From Lachnospiraceae bacterium (GTDB lineage Bacteria; Bacillota; Clostridia; Lachnospirales; Lachnospiraceae), in NCBI GenBank assembly GCA_022483465.1, contig JAKVNF010000004.1, positions 234,001 through 298,000 on the forward strand: a DNA stretch of 64,000 nucleotides, in the 5' to 3' direction. The first letter of the stretch is position 1. The number at the start of each line of letters is the position of its first letter. Below the pieces are notes generated by a model. That model saw only the letters and a list, made by a program, of their open reading frames with translations. It was not told where the DNA came from and did no database searches. The position numbers were made by a program, and so were the translations under genes. This document shows positions 23,704 to 32,172 of this stretch, piece after piece.

Positions 23704-25110
23704 TCAGAACCGGAAGTAGATAAACGGGTTGTAGGTGTTGTTGGCCAGCAGCAGCAGGCTGTACACCAGGATGACGGTGAGCCAGAGCGCCTCCCACACG
23801 GAGTTCTTCCACCCCGCCCCGATCTTCTTGAGGGGACCGGCGGAAAAGATCTGCTGGATCGGGCCGCAGCCCACGATCCCGAAGACCACCGCCAGCATGC
23901 CGAGGATCGACACCTGGGTGCCCAGGGGATAGAGGGTGGTGGTGTAGCGCCAGGGCGCTGCCATGCGCACGAGCACCGCGGCGCCGTCATGGACCGAGGC
24001 GGCCCGGAAGAAGACCCAGCCCACAATCACGACCAGCAGGGTGTAGACCCTGGCAAAGATCGGATGCCGGTCCAGGGCCTTGGAAAAGCCCATGCGCTCC
24101 ATGATGATGAAGAAGCCGTGGAAGAGACCCCAGCCGACGAAGGTCCAGGCGGCGCCGTGCCAAAGGCCCGTCAGCGCAAAGACGATCGCGAGGTTCACAT
24201 AGGTGCGGACCTTGCCCTTCCGGTTGCCGCCCAGGGGAATGTAGACGTAGTCGCGGAACCAGGACCCCAGGGAGATGTGCCAACGGCGCCAGAACTCCCG
24301 GATGGACTTGGACAGATACGGCAGGGTGAAGTTCTCCAGGAACTCGAAGCCGAACATCCGCCCCAGGCCGATGGCCATGTCGGAGTAGCCGGAGAAATCA
24401 TAGTAGATCTCCAGCGTGTAGGCGATGGCAAACAGCCAGGCCATGCCGCCCGTCAGGTTCCCCGTCCCCAGGTCGTAGAGGCTGTCGCAGACCTGGGCGG
24501 TCAGGTTGGCGATGATGACCTTCTTGCCAAGACCGTAGAGGAACCGCCGCATGCCGGAGGTGATCTTCTCCTTCGTCCTGGTCCGTCCCATGATCTGGGC
24601 GTCGATGTCCCGGTACATGACGATGGGGCCGGCGATCAGCTGCGGGAAGAAGGACACATAGAGCATCAGGTTCAGGAGGTTCTTCTGGACCTTGTACTTG
24701 CCCCGGTAGAGGTCGATGACATAGCTCATCGCCTGGAAGGTGAAGAAGCTGATGCCGATGGGGAGCGAGATGTTCGCCGCCGGGAAGTCCTGGTGAAAGA
24801 GCCGGTTCACCGTGTTGATCGCGAAATTCGCATACTTGTAGTAGCCCATCAGCCCCAGGTTGACCGCGATGTCCAGCGCCAGGAGCAGTTTTCCATGGGC
24901 GCGGAAGCGGTCAATGAGCAGGCCGAAGGCCCAGTTCATGATGATGGAAAACAGCAGGAGAATGAGATAGCGCGGCTCCCCCCAGGCGTAAAACAGGAGG
25001 GAGGCAATGAGCAGAAGGATGTTCTGATACTTGGGTTTCCGGATGATCAGACTCGCGACGAAAACGATCGGGAAGAAGATCCAGAGGAATACCATTGAGC
25101 TGAAAACCAT
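23704..25110 (-). CDS. MBOAT-family O-acyltransferase (AlgI/PatA-like)
   Basis: A 468-residue membrane enzyme. Conserved MBOAT blocks are PQLIAGPIVMYRDID (around 141), YYDFSGYSDMAIGLGRMFG (around 230), FWRRWHISLGSWFRDYVYIPLGGNRKG (around 265; quoted only as the block beginning FWRRWH) and LTGLWHGAAWTF with the catalytic His (around 318). ATG 25110 is preferred because GAGGACC stands before it; upstream codons of the open frame lack an SD. It probably supplies activated acetyl for modification of the surface polysaccharide together with the DHHW protein encoded next. Confidence 0.92.
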   Translation of the reverse strand: MVFSSMVFLWIFFPIVFVASLIIRKPKYQNILLLIASLLFYAWGEPRYLILLLFSIIMNWAFGLLIDRFRAHGKLLLALDIAVNLGLMGYYKYANFAINTVNRLFHQDFPAANISLPIGISFFTFQAMSYVIDLYRGKYKVQKNLLNLMLYVSFFPQLIAGPIVMYRDIDAQIMGRTRTKEKITSGMRRFLYGLGKKVIIANLTAQVCDSLYDLGTGNLTGGMAWLFAIAYTLEIYYDFSGYSDMAIGLGRMFGFEFLENFTLPYLSKSIREFWRRWHISLGSWFRDYVYIPLGGNRKGKVRTYVNLAIVFALTGLWHGAAWTFVGWGLFHGFFIIMERMGFSKALDRHPIFARVYTLLVVIVGWVFFRAASVHDGAAVLVRMAAPWRYTTTLYPLGTQVSILGMLAVVFGIVGCGPIQQIFSAGPLKKIGAGWKNSVWEALWLTVILVYSLLLLANNTYNPFIYFRF

Positions 25111-25193
25111 GCGGGGTCCTCTCTGTTGCCAACAACACTGCAAAGGAAGCCTGTACACAGGTACAGACCTCCACATTTACCGAAAATTTTACC

Positions 25194-26450
25194 CTATTCC
25201 CGACCCTTTCGCAATGCAAAGACCAGCTGCCAGGCAAGGAGCAAAAAGACCAGGATCATGACAAAGACGAAGGCGAGCACCGCGCCGAGCATGCCGGCAG
25301 AGACGACCATCCTTCCTGTCAAAAGGAAGGACCCCGCCGTCCCGAGAAGGTAGATGACGGGGATCACGTTCTGGCGGCGCAGGATCGTGAGCACCGCGCA
25401 GAAGAACCCGTCCAGGGCGAGGAAGATCCCGCCCACGAGGATCCAGAGGAGCTCCCCCCGAAGGTCCGAGAGGTCCGTCGCATACAAAAGCGAGAGGACC
25501 GGGATCCCAAGGAGTGCCGCTCCCGCAAGGCAGACCGCAGAGACCAGGAGGATTCCCGCGACGATCTTGCCGATGTCACGAAGGAGGGGACGCCGGTCGC
25601 GGCTTTCCGCCTCTGCGCTCATCCTGCCGAGGATCGGCTGGTAGAGGAACATACCCAAAAGCTGGATCACAAACACCGGCATCGCGATGAAGTTGTACCT
25701 CGCCTGGGCGGTCTCGTCCATCGCGGCGTCGATCGCGTACTTCGGGGCATTGATGAGGTAGAACTGCAGGAAGTTCGCCGCGCACACGGGAAAGCAGACC
25801 CGCATCAGGGCAAGGACGTTTTTGCGGGAACTTTTGCCGGGTGCAAGGGCCACCTCCCCGCGATAGAGAAGAATCATCCCGGAGGCGGAGAGAAGGGCGA
25901 GCACCACCGCGGCAAGCGTCGCGGCAAGAAGGCTCCCGGTTAGAAGCGCCGCAAGGAGCATGCCGCCGATGCTGAAAAGGAGCCGCACCGTCATCACCTT
26001 GCCCGCAAGGTCGAGCCGCCCTCTCTGGTGGAGCCGCCCCTCAAAGACCTCCTCCAGGCAGTCCACCGCCTTCAAAAGGCACATGGCAAAGACCGTCAGG
26101 GCCTTCTCCGCACAGTAGCTGCCCCGAAGATAGGAGACACCGGCAAACAGGGCCGAGAGCACCAGCATCAGCCCCACCGTGAGATATCGTTGCGCCAGGT
26201 AGTCCCGGAAGGAATACCGCTCGGAAAGGTCCGACACCTGGACGTTTCGGACGCCGTACTCCCCCAGGTACAAAAACAGGTTTCCCGTCGCGAAGGCGAT
26301 GGAGTAGATCCCCGCCGCCGCAAGGCCCAGGACCCTGGTCAGCACCGCCAGCACCAGCACCGACTGGCCCGCGTTCAGGATGCCGCCCAGGGTGTTCCAG
26401 AAAAAACTCCCCGCCAGGCTCTTCTCTCCTTCTGCCCCATGCTGCTGCAT
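25194..26450 (-). CDS. Oligosaccharide flippase (Wzx/MurJ-like MVF superfamily)
   Basis: A 418-residue protein with about twelve hydrophobic helices, starting FFWNTLGGILNAGQSVLVL, the usual N-terminus of polysaccharide-repeat flippases. It should move lipid-linked sugar units across the membrane. ATG 26450 follows GGGAGGA. The gap of 83 bases to the MBOAT gene has two small hairpins (CTGTAC-ctgt-GTACAG and TGTTG-ttgg-CAACA) but no clear terminator. Confidence 0.82.
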   Translation of the reverse strand: MQQHGAEGEKSLAGSFFWNTLGGILNAGQSVLVLAVLTRVLGLAAAGIYSIAFATGNLFLYLGEYGVRNVQVSDLSERYSFRDYLAQRYLTVGLMLVLSALFAGVSYLRGSYCAEKALTVFAMCLLKAVDCLEEVFEGRLHQRGRLDLAGKVMTVRLLFSIGGMLLAALLTGSLLAATLAAVVLALLSASGMILLYRGEVALAPGKSSRKNVLALMRVCFPVCAANFLQFYLINAPKYAIDAAMDETAQARYNFIAMPVFVIQLLGMFLYQPILGRMSAEAESRDRRPLLRDIGKIVAGILLVSAVCLAGAALLGIPVLSLLYATDLSDLRGELLWILVGGIFLALDGFFCAVLTILRRQNVIPVIYLLGTAGSFLLTGRMVVSAGMLGAVLAFVFVMILVFLLLAWQLVFALRKGRE

Positions 26451-26473
26451 GCGCTGTCCTCCCGTCTGTCAAA

Positions 26474-26515
26474 GCAGGGACCGCAGGAGACCCGACGGCC
26501 CCCTGCGGTCCCTGC
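26474..26515 (-). terminator. Strong hairpin between the L,D-transpeptidase and flippase genes
   Basis: GCAGGGACCGCAGG (26474-26487) pairs perfectly with CCTGCGGTCCCTGC (26502-26515). Only a short TTT follows on the minus strand, so termination may be partial and would lower expression of the polysaccharide genes relative to murT-gatD. Confidence 0.6.
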
Positions 26516-26528
26516 CGCGATTTGTGCC

Positions 26529-27671
26529 TCAGTAAAATGTGACCACGTACGTCCCCAACGAGATGAGGTTAAAGAGCTCCTTCGCCTTGGCAGGCGGCAG
26601 GTTGACGCAGCCGTGGGAGCCGGACGTCTTGTAGATGCTCCCGCCAAAGCCCCTGCGCCAGCTCGCGTCGTGCAGGCCGATGCGGTTCTCGATGAACGGC
26701 ATCCAGTAGTCCACGTAGGAGGAGTAGTTCGCCCCGGTCAGGTAGGTGCTGCGCACCTTGGCGCGGATCTTGTAGACCCCCTCCGGCGTGCCCATGCCCC
26801 GGGCCATGTTGCCGGTCACGATGTCCGAGGACCAGAGGAGCTTGCCCTTCTCATAGTAGTAGGCTTTCTGCTCGGCCATGTCCACCTCGATGTAGGTGGT
26901 GGAACCCTTCTTCTCCGGGGTGTGGGTGCGGGCGCCCGCAGTGGTGAGCACTCCCATCAGGTAGGAGGCCTCGGCGTCGGTGTCCGTCACCGGGTGGTTC
27001 GTAAAGCCGCCGGAGAGCTTCAGATCCCGACCGGAGGTCGTGTGGAAGACCGCACGATTCTTGCTCCCGCTGTCCTGGCCCGCGATCCAGACGGCGAAGG
27101 CCTTCACCTTGTCCTCATCCGGCACGTAGGTGCCGTTCTCGAGGGCGTAGGTGCCGTCCGCGTTTGTCTTCATCAGGGCCATGGCCAGCTCCGGTCCCAG
27201 GGTGAAGGTCTTCCCGTTTCCGAAGTCATAGGTGGTGTAGGAGGAGACCGGGGCGGGCGTCAGGCTGTGGACCGTGTCGATCATCGCCTGGATGTCCGCG
27301 CTCTTCACGCTCCTGCCCAGGTAGGTCTTCAGGGACGCCGCCGCGTCATAGTCCGCGGGGCGCACCTTCGCATCCGCCTCGGCGGCGGCCTGCTTCTGGG
27401 CTGCCAGGATCTCCTGCTGGAGCTCCTCCGCGCCAAGAGACGGGTCGTAGGGAGCTCTCCCCTCCTTCTTTCCGTACTCGGTGTAGTGGCGGTACAGGGT
27501 GTCCGCGTCGGTCCCCAATGCCGCGGTCACGTCCGGGTTCTGCGCCGCGTAGTACGCGGCGTCAAAGATCTGCCCGTCTGACATCACGGCCGGCGCCGCT
27601 TGGACGCCGATGCCGCCGGCAAAGAGCGCGCATAGGATTGCCCCCGCAAGGGCCTGCAGCAGCTTTTTCAT
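26529..27671 (-). CDS. Secreted L,D-transpeptidase (YkuD domain)
   Basis: A 380-residue exported enzyme. A signal peptide (1-25, ending VQAAPA) is followed by a small domain (FDAAYYAAQNPDV, HYTEYGKKEGR) of the kind found in surface proteins, a peptidoglycan-binding-like linker, and the C-terminal YkuD domain. The catalytic motif is GSHGCVNLP (Cys about 352), with the upstream His in IGLHDASWR. It forms 3-3 cross-links or attaches groups to peptidoglycan. ATG 27671 has GGAGGAGAG before it. A second YkuD enzyme is encoded at 33910. Confidence 0.9.
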   Translation of the reverse strand: MKKLLQALAGAILCALFAGGIGVQAAPAVMSDGQIFDAAYYAAQNPDVTAALGTDADTLYRHYTEYGKKEGRAPYDPSLGAEELQQEILAAQKQAAAEADAKVRPADYDAAASLKTYLGRSVKSADIQAMIDTVHSLTPAPVSSYTTYDFGNGKTFTLGPELAMALMKTNADGTYALENGTYVPDEDKVKAFAVWIAGQDSGSKNRAVFHTTSGRDLKLSGGFTNHPVTDTDAEASYLMGVLTTAGARTHTPEKKGSTTYIEVDMAEQKAYYYEKGKLLWSSDIVTGNMARGMGTPEGVYKIRAKVRSTYLTGANYSSYVDYWMPFIENRIGLHDASWRRGFGGSIYKTSGSHGCVNLPPAKAKELFNLISLGTYVVTFY

Positions 27672-27731
27672 CTTCTCTCCTCCCCAGCCGGGGCTCCCCC
27701 GGCCGCAACAGCTCACCAAAAACCACCTGTC

Positions 27732-28475
27732 TCAGGCAATCGTGTGGTTTTTTATCTTTTCCAACACCGCGTCGTGGGCCAGGTTCTCGAATGCATCCGG
27801 CAGGGGTGACAGTTCGCAGCTGCCGTACTTTCTCGTCAGGGCGGTCTCCAGAATCAGATCGCAGAGTTTGGGGTTCTTCGGAAGGAGCGGCCCGTGGCTG
27901 TAGGTGCCAAAGACGTTCTTGTACCGGACGCCCTCCGTCCCGTCCTCCCCGTTGTTGCCGTTGCCGGCAATCACCTTTCCCAGTGGGTGAACGCCCGCTC
28001 CCAGGTAGGTCTTGCCGCTGTGGTTCTCAAAGCCCACCACCTGGATCGTCTCCCTGCCGGTGTCCACCTCGTAGGCGTAGTTGTCGATCATGCGGGTTTT
28101 GCTCCCCACGGTGTAGAGGTCCACGGCGCCGAGGAACTCGCACCGCGTCCCGTCGTAGGTCTCGTAGTAGTGGCCCATCATCTGATAGCCGCCGCAGATG
28201 CACAGAAATGTCTTTCCGTCCTCCACCGCAGCGCGGATCGCGTCCGCCTTGCCGGTGGCAAGGTCCGAGAGCAGGACCTCCTGCTCGAAGTCCTGGCCGC
28301 CGCCGATGAAGAGCAGGTCATACTGGGTGAGATCCTTCTTCTCCCCGATGTCGCACCCCTCCACCGAGACGTCGATGCCCCGCCAGGCGAGGCGCTTTTT
28401 CATGCAGAGGATGTTGCCCCGGTCCCCGTAGAGGTTCAGGGCCTCCGGGTAGAGGTGGCAGATTTTGAGTTCCAT
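27732..28475 (-). CDS. gatD: Lipid II isoglutaminyl synthase, glutaminase subunit
   Basis: A 247-residue class-I glutamine amidotransferase of the GatD family. The nucleophile Cys lies in FLCICGGYQMMG (around 94) and the catalytic His in GTYSHGPLLPKNP (around 190). GatD releases ammonia from glutamine for MurT, which amidates the D-Glu of lipid II. murT lies 16 bases upstream in the same transcript. Confidence 0.95.
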   Translation of the reverse strand: MELKICHLYPEALNLYGDRGNILCMKKRLAWRGIDVSVEGCDIGEKKDLTQYDLLFIGGGQDFEQEVLLSDLATGKADAIRAAVEDGKTFLCICGGYQMMGHYYETYDGTRCEFLGAVDLYTVGSKTRMIDNYAYEVDTGRETIQVVGFENHSGKTYLGAGVHPLGKVIAGNGNNGEDGTEGVRYKNVFGTYSHGPLLPKNPKLCDLILETALTRKYGSCELSPLPDAFENLAHDAVLEKIKNHTIA

Positions 28476-28491
28476 GGCCGCTCCCTCCTGA

Positions 28492-29871
28492 TTATTTCCA
28501 GAACGCGCTCCCGCCGGTGGCCTCGCTGAAGACCTTCCGCAGGGAGAGCATGCTCGTGTAATTCGGCAAAATGAACACCGGCAGGGCGGACGCCTGCGCC
28601 ATCTTCAGGATCTCCTCCTCGTTGTGGAGAAGCTGAATCTTTGCGGGATCCGCCCCGGCGTACTTGAGCCGCAGCTGCATGTCCTCGGCCCGGTCGCCGA
28701 AGACGTACCACTGCACCACGTGGGGATCTCCTGCCAGTTTCTCATAGTCCGCATCCCAGATCCAGGAGATGTCGTGGCCGTCCGCGGTCCGGTCGTTGAG
28801 GCAAAGGACCAGGACCTTGTCCTGCTGGATTCCCGTGACGTAGGAGAGCGCCTGGTTGCAGCCCGCCGGGTTCTTGACCAGGATCATCTGGGTGAGAGCC
28901 TGGCCGGTGCGGAAGGTCTCCATGCGCCCAAAGGAGCTGTGGACGTCGGCGAGGGAGGCGAGAAGCCCATCCTCCTCCAGGCCGAAGGCGGTCCCGGCGG
29001 CAGCCGCCGCCAGGGCGTTGTAGAGGTTGTAGACCGCGGGAAGCCCCACCGTGACCTGGTGGGTCCTGCCGCCAAAAGAGAGCTCTGCCCGCGTCCCCGT
29101 GGCATCCATCTCCTCCACCTTCGTCAGCGCCACCTCCGGCGCCTGCCGGTGATAGCCGCAGTGGGGGCAGTAGAAGTCCCCCAGGTGGGCGTAGGTGTGG
29201 TAGTGGTACTGATAGGGCGTGCCGCAGTGGATGCAGTACTTGGCATCCGAGACCTCCGGATCCCGCTGGTCGCCAAGCGGCGTGTTGACGCCGTACCAGA
29301 CCACGCGGTTCGGAACGTTCTCCGCCAGCGACGAGACCAAGGAGTCGTCCGCGTTTAGGCACAGGATGCTCTCCGGCACCTTCTCGATGCCCGTGCGGAT
29401 CGCATCCCGGGTGTGGGTGATCTCTCCATAGCGGTCCAGCTGATCGCGAAAGAGGTTCGTGACCACGATAACCTTGGGATGGATCAGGGGCACCACCTGT
29501 TTGAGCGCCCCCTCATCGCACTCGATGACCGCCCGCTTTGTCTTCGGGCGCCCGAGCCAGTCGGCGTTGCAGGAAATCTCCGCGGTGACGCCGGAGAGGA
29601 GGTTTGCCCCGGACTTGTTCGCAAGGCAGGGCGAGCCGTCCTTTGTCATCGCGTGCTCGAGCATGCGGCAGGTGGTCGTCTTGCCGTTGGTGCCGGTGAC
29701 GACAATGATCTCCATTCCCTCGCTGGTGCGCGCAAGGATGTCCCGCGCAAAGAACAGGGCCGCCTTGCCGGGGGCCGCGGTGCCGCCCCGGCCGGTGAGC
29801 CGAAGAACGCCCCGCGCCGCCTTGCAGGCGGCGACGGCGAGGATGGACCGAAACAGATCAGGTTTTTTCAT
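28492..29871 (-). CDS. murT: Lipid II isoglutaminyl synthase, MurT subunit
   Basis: A 459-residue Mur-ligase-like enzyme that amidates the alpha-carboxyl of D-Glu in lipid II, with GatD as ammonia source. The ATP-binding loop VVTGTNGKTTTCRML is at about 58. A four-Cys zinc ribbon (CIHCGTPY...CPHCGYH, around 208-232), typical of MurT and absent from MurC-F, sits in the middle domain. The C-terminal MurT domain follows. It begins 20 bases after the acyltransferase gene ends. Confidence 0.95.
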   Translation of the reverse strand: MKKPDLFRSILAVAACKAARGVLRLTGRGGTAAPGKAALFFARDILARTSEGMEIIVVTGTNGKTTTCRMLEHAMTKDGSPCLANKSGANLLSGVTAEISCNADWLGRPKTKRAVIECDEGALKQVVPLIHPKVIVVTNLFRDQLDRYGEITHTRDAIRTGIEKVPESILCLNADDSLVSSLAENVPNRVVWYGVNTPLGDQRDPEVSDAKYCIHCGTPYQYHYHTYAHLGDFYCPHCGYHRQAPEVALTKVEEMDATGTRAELSFGGRTHQVTVGLPAVYNLYNALAAAAAGTAFGLEEDGLLASLADVHSSFGRMETFRTGQALTQMILVKNPAGCNQALSYVTGIQQDKVLVLCLNDRTADGHDISWIWDADYEKLAGDPHVVQWYVFGDRAEDMQLRLKYAGADPAKIQLLHNEEEILKMAQASALPVFILPNYTSMLSLRKVFSEATGGSAFWK

Positions 29872-29890
29872 CAGACCAACACTTTCTCCC

Positions 29891-30670
29891 CTAGCGCAGG
29901 TAATTCATGTAGAGTTCGCAGCCCATGTACAGGATGGGCTGGTGGAGCAGGTAGACCAAGAGCGAGTGCCGTCCCAGATAGGAAAACGGGGGAAGGCTGC
30001 CGTAAAAGATCTTTGCCGGGCGCTTTTTCTTCCCGATCAGGATCCCGTACAGAAAGTACCCCACAAGGTAGAGGAAGATCCAGGGCAGGTAGGAGAAGTA
30101 GTCCGTCGAGTAAAATCCCGGCTCCATAAAGCCGAAGAAGGTCGCCGCCATGCCGTGGTACCAGGCCGCGGGGAGCGTGATCGTCTTGCCCGGGATCAGC
30201 TGCAGAAAGCCCGCGTTGACCCAGCGAAAGACATAGAAGAGGCAGGCACTGACACAGAGCCCCAGAAGGGGCGGCACCTTCGAGAGCGCCGGTTCCAAGA
30301 GCGCCATGGTGAGCATGGCAGCGCCGATCAAAGTCAGCACGCCGAAGATCACCCGGTCCTCCGGGAGGAAGGTCAGGGTGACCAGCGTCACCAGGATCCC
30401 GGCTCCGGATACCACAAAACCCCGCCGCCACCTCTTCTGTGACAGCGGGATGCAAAATCCCGACAGGAGGAGAAACGTCCAGCAGATCGACTGCTGCCAG
30501 ACAAAGCCCCGCCGGGACGTATAAAACGAGATGAAGTTCTGGTTTGGGATCTGCACGATGTAGACCAGATCCCAGGACAGGTGGTACAGCATCATGCTGC
30601 ACAGCGTGATTCCCCGGATCGTGTCCAGAAGGTGCAGCCGGTTTCCGCCGGAGGACTGCTTTCTGCTCAT
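29891..30670 (-). CDS. HGSNAT/DUF1624-like membrane acyltransferase
   Basis: About 259 residues with seven or so hydrophobic helices. The N-terminus RLHLLDTIRGITLCSMMLYHLSWDL contains the RxxxDxxRGI-type start and the histidine seen in heparan-alpha-glucosaminide N-acetyltransferase-like proteins. ATG 30670 is used; a TTG at 30706 would overlap the upstream MATE gene. It is the gene directly before murT. The acyl acceptor is unknown. Confidence 0.72.
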   Translation of the reverse strand: MSRKQSSGGNRLHLLDTIRGITLCSMMLYHLSWDLVYIVQIPNQNFISFYTSRRGFVWQQSICWTFLLLSGFCIPLSQKRWRRGFVVSGAGILVTLVTLTFLPEDRVIFGVLTLIGAAMLTMALLEPALSKVPPLLGLCVSACLFYVFRWVNAGFLQLIPGKTITLPAAWYHGMAATFFGFMEPGFYSTDYFSYLPWIFLYLVGYFLYGILIGKKKRPAKIFYGSLPPFSYLGRHSLLVYLLHQPILYMGCELYMNYLR

Positions 30671-30680
30671 TGGGATCAGT

Positions 30681-32030
30681 TTACGCTCCCGCAAGGATCT
30701 TTTCAACCTGCTTCATGACGTGGGCACAGGCCACGGCGGTGAAGATCCCGGCCCCGAGCCAGGCGAAGGGATCGCAGAAGGCGGCCAGGGTGAAGTTCGC
30801 GGTCCGCATCGCCGCGAAGGCCATGATCAGCCGGCAGATCAGCTCCACGATGCCGCCGAGCATCGGCAGCAGGCCGAAGCCGCAGCCCTGCATCGTGTTC
30901 CGAAAGATGAAGATAAGGCCCAGCGGGATGTAGAAGGCAACGCACAGCCGCATGTAGATCGTCGCGTAGGGCAGCATCGCGTCGAGGTCCGTCCCGGCGG
31001 CAAAAAAGAGGCTCATGGCGGGGCGGAGCGTCAGGAGCGCAAGGGCGCCCACCACCACGGAGTAGACAAGGTTTGCCTTGACCGCGCTTTTGATGCCCTG
31101 CCGGATCCTGTCCGCGCTCCCCTTGCCGTAGTTCTGGCCGCAGTAGCTCGCCATCGTCTGGCCCAGGGAGGCAAAGCCCTGGGTCAGGACGTTCTGGACC
31201 TTGCCGGCCGCCGTGTAGGAGGCCACCGCCACCGCGCCGAAGCCGTTGATCGCGGCCTGCATGATCATCGTGCCGGAGGCCGTGATCGCGAACTGCAGGG
31301 CCATGGGGATGCCCACCCGCATCTGGTGGCTGGTCTCCCGGGCGCCGAAGTACCACATGCCCCGCTCCGGCACAAGGAGCCGCATCCGCACCAGGATGTA
31401 CCAGGCCGAGAGAAACGCGGAGATCCCCTGGGAGATGTCGGTGGCGATCGCCGCCCCGGCAACGCCCATGTCAAAGACGATGACCAGGACGAGGTCCAGC
31501 ACCACGTTCAGGCAGGCGGAGAAGACGAGGAACACCAGCGGCATCTTGGAATTTCCCACCGCCCGCATCAGGGCCGAAAACAGGTTGTAGAAGACGCTGC
31601 AGACCGTGCCCCAGCAGATGATCGTGATGTAGGTCAGGGCATCGTCAAAGATCACCTCCGGGGTCTGCATCAGCGTCAGCACGCCCCGCATGCTGGCGAC
31701 CGAGGCAGCGGTGATGACGAGGATGACGAGGATCGAAAGAAGCAGGCCGTTGGCCACGCTCCGCTTGGTCCCCTTTGCATCCCCCGCGCCGTAGCGCTGG
31801 CTGGTCAGCACCGTGAAGCCCGTCGTCAGGCCCTGGGAAAAGCCCAGCACCAGAAACATGATGGTGCCGGTGGAGCCCACCGCCGCCAGGGCGTTCTGGC
31901 CCACAAAGCGGCCCACGATGATCGTGTCGGCCATGTTATAGAGTTGCTGAAAGATATTCCCGACAAGGAGCGGCAGCGTAAACCGCAGGATTGCGGCCAT
32001 CGGCCTTTCCTCTGTGAGTTCCTTTCCCAT
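30681..32030 (-). CDS. MATE-family efflux protein
   Basis: A 449-residue MATE transporter, complete, with RFTLPLLVGNIFQQLYNMADTIIVGRFVG at the N-terminal half start (quoted block begins RFTLPLL) and GIPMALQFAITASGTM opening the second half. GGAGG stands before ATG 32030. It has its own good promoter at 32104 and reads directly into the acyltransferase and murT genes, so it may be the first gene of a transcript of up to 19 kb. Substrate unknown. Confidence 0.9.
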   Translation of the reverse strand: MGKELTEERPMAAILRFTLPLLVGNIFQQLYNMADTIIVGRFVGQNALAAVGSTGTIMFLVLGFSQGLTTGFTVLTSQRYGAGDAKGTKRSVANGLLLSILVILVITAASVASMRGVLTLMQTPEVIFDDALTYITIICWGTVCSVFYNLFSALMRAVGNSKMPLVFLVFSACLNVVLDLVLVIVFDMGVAGAAIATDISQGISAFLSAWYILVRMRLLVPERGMWYFGARETSHQMRVGIPMALQFAITASGTMIMQAAINGFGAVAVASYTAAGKVQNVLTQGFASLGQTMASYCGQNYGKGSADRIRQGIKSAVKANLVYSVVVGALALLTLRPAMSLFFAAGTDLDAMLPYATIYMRLCVAFYIPLGLIFIFRNTMQGCGFGLLPMLGGIVELICRLIMAFAAMRTANFTLAAFCDPFAWLGAGIFTAVACAHVMKQVEKILAGA

Positions 32031-32103
32031 CTTACCCTCCGGGCCGTGATGACAGGGTGCACCAGCCGGCACACTGCCGGGCGGCGTTCACGGTCGAATA
32101 CCC

Positions 32104-32131
32104 AGTATACCGGACCGCCGCCTCTTTGCAA
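32104..32131 (-). promoter_or_regulatory. Promoter in front of the MATE/acyltransferase/murT run
   Basis: On the minus strand TTGCAA (32131-32126), a 16-bp spacer and TATACT (32109-32104). It lies 74 bases before the MATE start. Confidence 0.65.
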
Positions 32132-32172
32132 GATCCCCTTTTGCCTTATTTTCGGTCTGTTTTTGCCTTTTT

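Noticed and set aside
22708-25098. A 796-codon plus-strand open frame opposite DHHW and MBOAT
   Set aside because: Same reason: biased composition, crosses two genes with clear motifs on the other strand.
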